64,000 bases of DNA from Treponema sp. Lineage in GTDB: Bacteria > Spirochaetota > Spirochaetia > Treponematales > Treponemataceae. Below, piece after piece: positions 62,113 through 64,000 of the stretch (position 1 is the first letter of the stretch; every line of letters starts with the position of its first letter). The notes under the pieces are model-generated. The model saw only the letters and a list, made by a program, of their open reading frames with translations, searched no databases and had not been told where the DNA came from. The position numbers and the translations under genes are program-made. The DNA is taken from positions 1 through 64,000 of the forward strand of contig JAGBGX010000013.1 in the NCBI GenBank assembly GCA_017935745.1, given 5' to 3'.

Positions 62113-62122
62113 ATATCTATAC

Positions 62123-62161
62123 CTAAATCATGTTATTATCAAAAGCAATGACATGATTTAG
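62123..62161. promoter_or_regulatory. Inverted repeat, candidate operator or leader hairpin
   Basis: CTAAATCATGT (62123-62133) and ACATGATTTAG (62151-62161) are perfect complements 17 bases apart. It sits just downstream of the predicted start of the FliE-like transcript and next to an XRE regulator gene, so it may bind that protein; an RNA stem-loop at the 5' end is an alternative. Confidence 0.5.
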
Positions 62162-62187
62162 AAAACTGTTTTACAACAGAGGATACG

Positions 62188-62526
62188 ATGAGCATTTCTT
62201 TCGGCATTCATCCGGCAAATTTCAATATTCCTATTCAGCCTGTTGACAGCACAGCAGAAATTACCCGCAGTGTCCGCCCAAAAAAAATACATGGAACTGG
62301 AGAAAAAGGAAAATTTGAAAAACTGCTTCTTGAAGCCGCAAGTAAAATGAACAGCCAGCAGATTGCCGTTTCCTCTATTCAGGAGCAGGTCATCACCAAC
62401 CCTGACAGTGTTGATGTTCATGATGTTACAACTGCCATGGCAAAGGCGAAGATGTCCTTGGAACTGGCTCAGAAAGTAGCAGACCGCCTTATAAACGGAT
62501 GGAATGAACTGGCTCAGAATAAATAG
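62188..62526 (+). CDS. FliE-like flagellar hook-basal body protein
   Basis: A 112-residue protein whose C-terminal half matches the FliE pattern: NPDSVDVHDVTTAMAKAKMSLELAQKVADRLINGWNE compares with the family [32 protein letters not shown] (described by positions 71-107). FliE joins the MS ring to the rod. Normally it lies beside flgB and flgC; here no flagellar gene is nearby, the N terminus is different, and an XRE gene is adjacent. It may be a second FliE or an unrelated secreted protein with the same fold. AGAGGA precedes the ATG. Confidence 0.55.
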   Translation: MSISFGIHPANFNIPIQPVDSTAEITRSVRPKKIHGTGEKGKFEKLLLEAASKMNSQQIAVSSIQEQVITNPDSVDVHDVTTAMAKAKMSLELAQKVADRLINGWNELAQNK

Positions 62527-62601
62527 GAAAACAGGATAAAAAATCCGTATCTATGCGTACGCTCTATTGATAATTTATTTTACATATAAAGAGGTTCTAT
62601 T

Positions 62602-62823
62602 ATGGCTAACTTTTACTGTGAATGCTGTGGAATGAAGTATTCTGATGTTAGAACGCTTACAATCAATTCATGCCGGAACAGCCCGACAGGAAAACACAAA
62701 CTGTACGAAGGCAGCGAAAAGGAGGAATACATCTGCAGAAAATGCGGAATGAAGTACCGAGACATCTGTACAATGACAGCAAACATATGCCGCGCTGGAG
62801 GAAAACATCAGCCTGCTTTATAA
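62602..62823 (+). CDS. Small protein with two zinc-finger-like repeats
   Basis: A 73-residue protein made of two copies of one unit: YCECCGMKYSDVRTLTINSC with GKHKLYEG, then YICRKCGMKYRDICTMTANIC with GKHQPAL. Each has CxxCG, a later Cys and a His, so it should bind one zinc. Members of this family are seen in gut bacteria in variable repeat number; their role is unknown. AGAGG precedes the ATG. It is 15 bases upstream of the DUF1232 gene. Confidence 0.7.
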   Translation: MANFYCECCGMKYSDVRTLTINSCRNSPTGKHKLYEGSEKEEYICRKCGMKYRDICTMTANICRAGGKHQPAL

Positions 62824-62837
62824 GCGAAAACAGAAAA

Positions 62838-63500
62838 ATGAAAAAAATAACTCTCAAGGACCTTGAAAAATACGAAGGAAAATATGACAGAACGCTTGCG
62901 TTCAAGCTGCTGAAAAAACTCCGCAAAGCAACCCGAAAAAAGCCGAAGCTGCTTTCTAAGCCAGTGGGAACAGTTGTTGAATGCCTAGGGCATTTTCTTT
63001 CGGCCATTGACAATCCTGCACTGCCGATAGCTGAAAAAGCAAAAGTTATTGGCGCAATCGCTTATATTGTCAGTCCGATTGACTTGATTCCTGATGCCAT
63101 TCCCATTGTCGGATTTTCAGATGACGCAGGAGCTGCACTGCTGCTCGTTAAACATATCATTTCATTCTCCACATTTTCACTGCAAGAACTGGACAACGAG
63201 ATTGACGGAATCAGCGCAGAGCCGCTATCAGAAACAGACGATACACTTGCGCTTCCCGCTGAAATTCAGAAGCAGATAGAAAGTGTTGAAAAACAGGCAG
63301 CGGAAGATCCTGTTACGGCAGAACACTTTTCTTCTGAAACAACACCATTTAATGTTCTTGAAGAAAGACTGAAAAAAGGAAACGAACTATTCCAGCAGTT
63401 TCTTGACAAGAAAAGCGAACTTGACAATGAGTTTTTTGAAAACCAGAAGACCGGCAAAAAGCTTTCTGATGATATGTGGAACGCAATCAGCAGCTTATAA
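62838..63500 (+). CDS. DUF1232 (YkvA-type) membrane-associated protein
   Basis: A 220-residue protein. The DUF1232 core is PIAEKAKVIGAIAYIVSPIDLIPDAIP, with the invariant SPIDLIPD motif, followed by a short hydrophobic segment (GFSDDAGAALLLVKHII). The N terminus is very basic (KLLKKLRKATRKKPK); the C-terminal 90 residues are charged and helical. The start at 62838 is chosen as the first ATG after the zinc-protein stop that keeps the basic N terminus. DUF1232 proteins are of unknown function. It belongs to the same run as the zinc-finger gene and the partial gene after it. Confidence 0.75.
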   Translation: MKKITLKDLEKYEGKYDRTLAFKLLKKLRKATRKKPKLLSKPVGTVVECLGHFLSAIDNPALPIAEKAKVIGAIAYIVSPIDLIPDAIPIVGFSDDAGAALLLVKHIISFSTFSLQELDNEIDGISAEPLSETDDTLALPAEIQKQIESVEKQAAEDPVTAEHFSSETTPFNVLEERLKKGNELFQQFLDKKSELDNEFFENQKTGKKLSDDMWNAISSL

Positions 63501-63518
63501 ACAGCACGGAGAAAAAAA

Positions 63519-64000
63519 ATGGAATACACGTCCGAATCAATCATAACATCTGCAAATAAAATGGCAGACACATTGTCCAAAGGAATGATACCGGCATCTA
63601 AATTTTTGCAAATTGCGACAGATGCAACACGGCTGATTTCCCAGACGGAAGAAAACATTGAAACGGTAAAGAAAACAGGATTTTTCAAAAGGATTGCCGG
63701 ACTCTTTAAGAAAAACTCCCCTGCCCCGCAGCCAGAACAAAGGCAAAGCCAAGTAACTGTCATTCAAAGTCCGGAAATAAGCAAAGAAGAGTTCAAAGCA
63801 TTGCAGGAGTTTGCACGCAAGTCGCTTGAAGTGCTGAATGAGAGAAATCTGCTGACTGCTGACGCGCTGATTACAGTGAAAAACAATCTGAACACTCTTG
63901 ATGTACAGCAGCATGAGCTGAAGGAAGCCGTTATCCAAATGGCGCAAAAAGTGTCTGACCGGTTCAACCGGCTTGAAATCCGCGTGGGCAGCCTTGAGCA
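63519..64000 (+). CDS. Unknown protein, partial, runs off the right edge
   Basis: The ATG at 63519 follows CGGAG and opens a frame with no stop through 64000 (160 residues seen). It starts MEYTSESIITSANKMADTLS, has a short amphipathic basic segment (FFKRIAGLFKKN), a Pro/Gln linker, and then a long charged helix (SKEEFKALQEFARKSLEVL and onwards) that looks like coiled coil. No family is recognised. It lies 18 bases after the DUF1232 gene, so it is likely the same operon. Confidence 0.7.
   Translation, partial: MEYTSESIITSANKMADTLSKGMIPASKFLQIATDATRLISQTEENIETVKKTGFFKRIAGLFKKNSPAPQPEQRQSQVTVIQSPEISKEEFKALQEFARKSLEVLNERNLLTADALITVKNNLNTLDVQQHELKEAVIQMAQKVSDRFNRLEIRVGSLE

Overview
The window reads as chromosome of a host-associated or gut-type Treponema (Spirochaetota) of moderate GC. 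Points in favour are a class I lysyl-tRNA synthetase, a giant spirochaete-type coiled-coil membrane protein with a C-terminal helix-turn-helix, a CarD-family regulator followed by a fused IspDF, a short relaxed spirochaetal lipobox, and anaerobic metabolism (flavodiiron protein, CoA-activase-like giant protein, GTP-PEPCK, Pta). No tRNA, rRNA, CRISPR array or prophage was recognised.

Layout. 1-1965: a leader with a promoter and a mini-ORF, then a queuosine-precursor transporter and a short-chain dehydrogenase. 1982-21675 (minus): a long housekeeping block, read in the order orphan Cas2-like protein, prfB (with programmed frameshift), a periplasmic coiled-coil protein, ftsY, an unknown exported protein, lolE/lolD/lolC, mcsA-mcsB-clpC, a terminator, then rimP-nusA-infB-rbfA-truB/ribF. 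21752-24618 (plus): exported TPR-like protein, carD, ispDF. 24621-36210 (minus): the 2,000-residue coiled-coil protein, then a TonB module (unknown periplasmic protein, outer-membrane barrel, ExbB, ExbD, TonB, HAD phosphatase). 36304-40926: 1,540-residue CoA-dehydratase-activase family protein. 41363-50758: Na/Pi symporter, a lipoprotein behind a poly-G promoter, HPF, RpoN, DUF1015, TrpB-like, a RelB/RelE pair whose toxin is broken by an array of hairpins, and a NifX-like protein. 50889-61582: central metabolism and translation (PEPCK, hexose-phosphate mutase, LysS, a histidine ammonia-lyase family enzyme, flavodiiron protein, Pta, branched-chain aminotransferase). 61687-64000: XRE repressor, a lone FliE-like protein, a zinc-ribbon protein, a DUF1232 protein and a partial gene.

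The most notable signal is transcriptional. At least eight genes without a Shine-Dalgarno sequence have a good -10 box exactly 6-7 nt before the ATG, which predicts leaderless mRNAs; two pairs are back to back (rpoN/DUF1015 and phosphomannomutase/lysS). Other points are a nine-G tract filling the -35/-10 spacer of a lipoprotein promoter (predicted phase variation), a 41-bp tandem repeat whose hairpin is kept by compensatory changes, a four-hairpin insertion in a toxin gene, an apparently kinase-dead McsB, a TruB-RibF fusion, and a partial duplication of the rpoN 3' end. Nothing here was compared against a database; family assignments rest on recognised motifs.
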